From assembly GCF_000231385.2 (NCBI RefSeq), contig NC_018515.1, forward strand, positions 1,942,501 through 2,006,500: a DNA stretch of 64,000 nt, written 5' to 3'. Made by a program: the position numbers and the translations under genes. This document shows positions 62,244 to 64,000 of the stretch, piece by piece (position 1 is the first letter of the stretch; every line of letters starts with the position of its first letter). Source of the stretch: Desulfosporosinus meridiei DSM 13257. GTDB lineage: Bacteria > Bacillota > Desulfitobacteriia > Desulfitobacteriales > Desulfitobacteriaceae. The notes beneath the pieces were generated by a model, which saw only the letters and a list, made by a program, of their open reading frames with translations, was not told where the DNA came from and did not search any database.

Positions 62244-63317
62244 GTGCAGATTTATCCAATACTATTAGGTTACGTGAAAAGCGAACAGCGCAGCGGAAAA
62301 GCGGTAATGAAACTTGAAGATATGATCAGTTTCATTAAACAGAATCATCCGGAGTTTAAAATAAAAATAGATCAACCGGATGGGTACAGGGAATTGTATG
62401 ATGCCATTAACCGGTTAATTAATGAAGATATCCTCAAAAAGATGAGCCCCCGTAAAACTACGGTCGAGCAGCCTCCTTTGGCACTGAAATACAGAATTTG
62501 CAAAGAGGATGATGAAGATTCAACTGGGTTAAAAAAGGAAATTCTCAAGTTAAATCGTGCTTTCAGTTTAGAGTATTATCTCTCTAACCCCAAACAGTAT
62601 CTTCAAGATAAACAGTATATTCAAATCCTTGGGGATTATCTTCATCAAGAAGAGAAACCTCTATTAAGCATTAATGAACTATCTTATCAGCTTTTTAATG
62701 ACGAAAAGTTCTTTAAAGGAACAGATGAATCGCATGGGGAAGCAATATTAAGAAACTTAGGTCTTACTTACGCCGATTTGAATTGTTACTATGCCTATGA
62801 GCCCTTTATTTATCATCTTTTTTCACAAACCAACCAGACAAGAAAAACCGGACTGATTATCGAAAATAAAGACACATACTGGTCATTCGTCCAGTTGTTG
62901 TCTAACCACGCGGTATCCTTAGATATTGATTTTTTGATTTACGGTGAGGGTAAAAAAATTATCAGCAGCTTGCGCTATCTGGAATTTTTAAAGATTGATT
63001 TAGATTACCTTTGGTATTTTGGCGACATTGACCGAGAGGGGGTCCATATCTACTTTAATTTAAGGGAAGCTTATCCACGGCTTAATATCAAACCCTTTAT
63101 TTCAGGCTACGAGAAGCTGGTCAATCATACTTTTGATAGAATATTGAATAGGACGCCTAAAGCACAGGCTTACAGAAAAGAGGATGCCAAAGACTTTTGT
63201 GACCATTTTTCGTCTCTTTACAGGGACAGAATTCGGAATGTTTTGGATAAAGGTCTCTATATCCCCCAGGAAGGGTTATCTCTCGCCGGTTTGATTCAGG
63301 AGTATGCCTATGTTTGA
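62244..63317 (+). CDS. jetD: Wadjet system nuclease subunit JetD
   Basis: The protein has 357 residues from the GTG at 62244 (AAAGGGG upstream); a TTG eight codons earlier is the alternative. The C-terminal half is a Toprim-like domain with the glutamate in GLIIENKDTYWSF and the acidic pair in YFGDIDREGVHIY, as in DUF2220/JetD, the subunit that cuts plasmid DNA after loop extrusion by the SMC part. The N-terminal half is helical. It overlaps the next gene by eight bases and comes first in the operon, as reported for some non-type-I Wadjet loci. Confidence 0.82.
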   Translation: MQIYPILLGYVKSEQRSGKAVMKLEDMISFIKQNHPEFKIKIDQPDGYRELYDAINRLINEDILKKMSPRKTTVEQPPLALKYRICKEDDEDSTGLKKEILKLNRAFSLEYYLSNPKQYLQDKQYIQILGDYLHQEEKPLLSINELSYQLFNDEKFFKGTDESHGEAILRNLGLTYADLNCYYAYEPFIYHLFSQTNQTRKTGLIIENKDTYWSFVQLLSNHAVSLDIDFLIYGEGKKIISSLRYLEFLKIDLDYLWYFGDIDREGVHIYFNLREAYPRLNIKPFISGYEKLVNHTFDRILNRTPKAQAYRKEDAKDFCDHFSSLYRDRIRNVLDKGLYIPQEGLSLAGLIQEYAYV

Positions 63318-64000
63318 TCTGATGGAGCATCTCAAAGATCTGGATACCCGAATCGATAATATTAAGAGCTATAACGCCTTTTTTGCAATTGCAAATTCGA
63401 TCAGCAAGGACAAATGTCCTTATGATCCTTATGTAATGGTTTTCGGGTTACTCACTTTTTTATTCTATGAAGGAAAACTGGCTCTGAAAAAAATTGATGT
63501 TAGCAGTATTATTGATTTTTACAGGAAACTTATCGCTGAAACCATGGATGCTGAGCTAAGCCTTGACGATGCCCGGGACTTGACCTATTACCTCTTAGAA
63601 AAAATGCAAAACAAAGGCTCGGGATTTGATCTGAAGTTTTATAGCCTTAAATATAAAAGTGAACGAGAAAAGAAAACTAAGTTAATCGATATGAAACTGG
63701 ATGAAAAAGCGGATAAAATTTATTACTATATCACCAATGAGGGATTAGATTTCTATTTAAAGACCAAAGAGTTTATTGATGAAAGCCAGGTAACCACCAG
63801 TCTATTGATCTTCCGAGCGCAAATCAGAAGCGGCTCGTTCGGTAATGCGCTTGAGACGGTCAGAGAACTTAAAATCCGCGTCCATCGCCGCCTTGACCAA
63901 AAGAATGAACTGTTGGATCTGCTTTTATATGGCCAAGGGGAAGAGAGCGAGAAGTACAGGAAGTATCATAACGAAGTCAGTCTTTTGTTTGATGAGGAAG
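63310..64000 (+). CDS. jetA: Wadjet JetA-like subunit (partial, cut by window end)
   Basis: The frame starts at the ATG at 63310 inside the end of jetD and stays open for 230 codons to the window edge. The opening FDLMEHLKDLDTRIDNIKSY and the later EKADKIYYYITNEGLDFYL are typical of the JetA/DUF5716 kleisin-like family. JetA should bridge the SMC-like JetC and the JetB subunit, whose genes are expected just beyond the window. Confidence 0.72.
   Translation, partial: MFDLMEHLKDLDTRIDNIKSYNAFFAIANSISKDKCPYDPYVMVFGLLTFLFYEGKLALKKIDVSSIIDFYRKLIAETMDAELSLDDARDLTYYLLEKMQNKGSGFDLKFYSLKYKSEREKKTKLIDMKLDEKADKIYYYITNEGLDFYLKTKEFIDESQVTTSLLIFRAQIRSGSFGNALETVRELKIRVHRRLDQKNELLDLLLYGQGEESEKYRKYHNEVSLLFDEE

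Noticed and set aside
1-64000. tRNA, rRNA, intact insertion sequences or prophage genes
   Set aside because: No cloverleaf with a GGTTCGAATCC-type arm, no rRNA-like sequence, no DDE or HUH transposase motif and no phage structural gene was recognised.

Overview
The window looks like a low-to-medium GC Firmicute chromosome, most probably an anaerobic Peptococcaceae close to Desulfitobacterium. This is inferred from the gene content: molybdenum hydroxylases, a membrane-anchored heterodisulfide-reductase-like Fe-S oxidoreductase, a DUF364 protein, Bce-type peptide-antibiotic modules, DUF1659/DUF2922 and DUF3102 proteins, and strong AAGGAGG ribosome sites with frequent TTG/GTG starts. No rRNA, tRNA, CRISPR array or intact transposase was seen.

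Layout. 0-13 kb: regulators and efflux. There is a MarR gene, a membrane protein, a frameshifted gene, a divergent MocR regulator/EamA exporter pair, a BceRS-type two-component system, a PadR-DUF2812 pair with a clear promoter and operator, and an asymmetric heterodimeric ABC exporter. 13-14.8 kb: a small-gene graveyard (GGDEF, HicA and DUF3102 relics). 14.8-21.3 kb: a three-subunit xanthine dehydrogenase (xdhABC) followed by a second, one-chain molybdenum hydroxylase. 21.8-29 kb: a FecCD/BtuF-type metal or metal-chelate importer diverging from a five-gene operon (HypB/UreG-like GTPase, ABC-type ATPase, DUF4213/DUF364, SAM methyltransferase, THEP1-like NTPase). This looks like an uncharacterised metal-handling pathway. 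29-40.4 kb: a BceAB-type transporter plus assorted single genes and relics (HicB, BceRS, UppP). 40.4-46.9 kb: the Fe-S oxidoreductase, with a sigma-54 regulator alongside, then small conserved Firmicute genes.

47.5-64 kb is an anti-phage/anti-plasmid defence island. It holds an IetAS-like pair (AAA ATPase and subtilase); a metallo-beta-lactamase-fold protein overlapping a 1415-residue trypsin-like protease/NACHT/WD40 protein; a 1365-residue protein with a Cap4/DUF4297-like nuclease domain and a STAND-type NTPase; and the start of a Wadjet operon with jetD first, then jetA, cut by the window edge. The protease-NACHT-WD40 protein with its MBL partner is the best candidate for an undescribed system.

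Recurring themes outside genes: near-perfect palindromes with no loop (701-772, 7390-7429, 21359-21408, 44369-44416), some in degenerate second copies; a 107-bp Bce-type promoter region present twice; and many gene relics, which mark 8.9-14.3 kb and 33-40 kb as recombination-prone. Coordinates and reading frames come from direct reading. Family assignments come from motif recognition without database searches.
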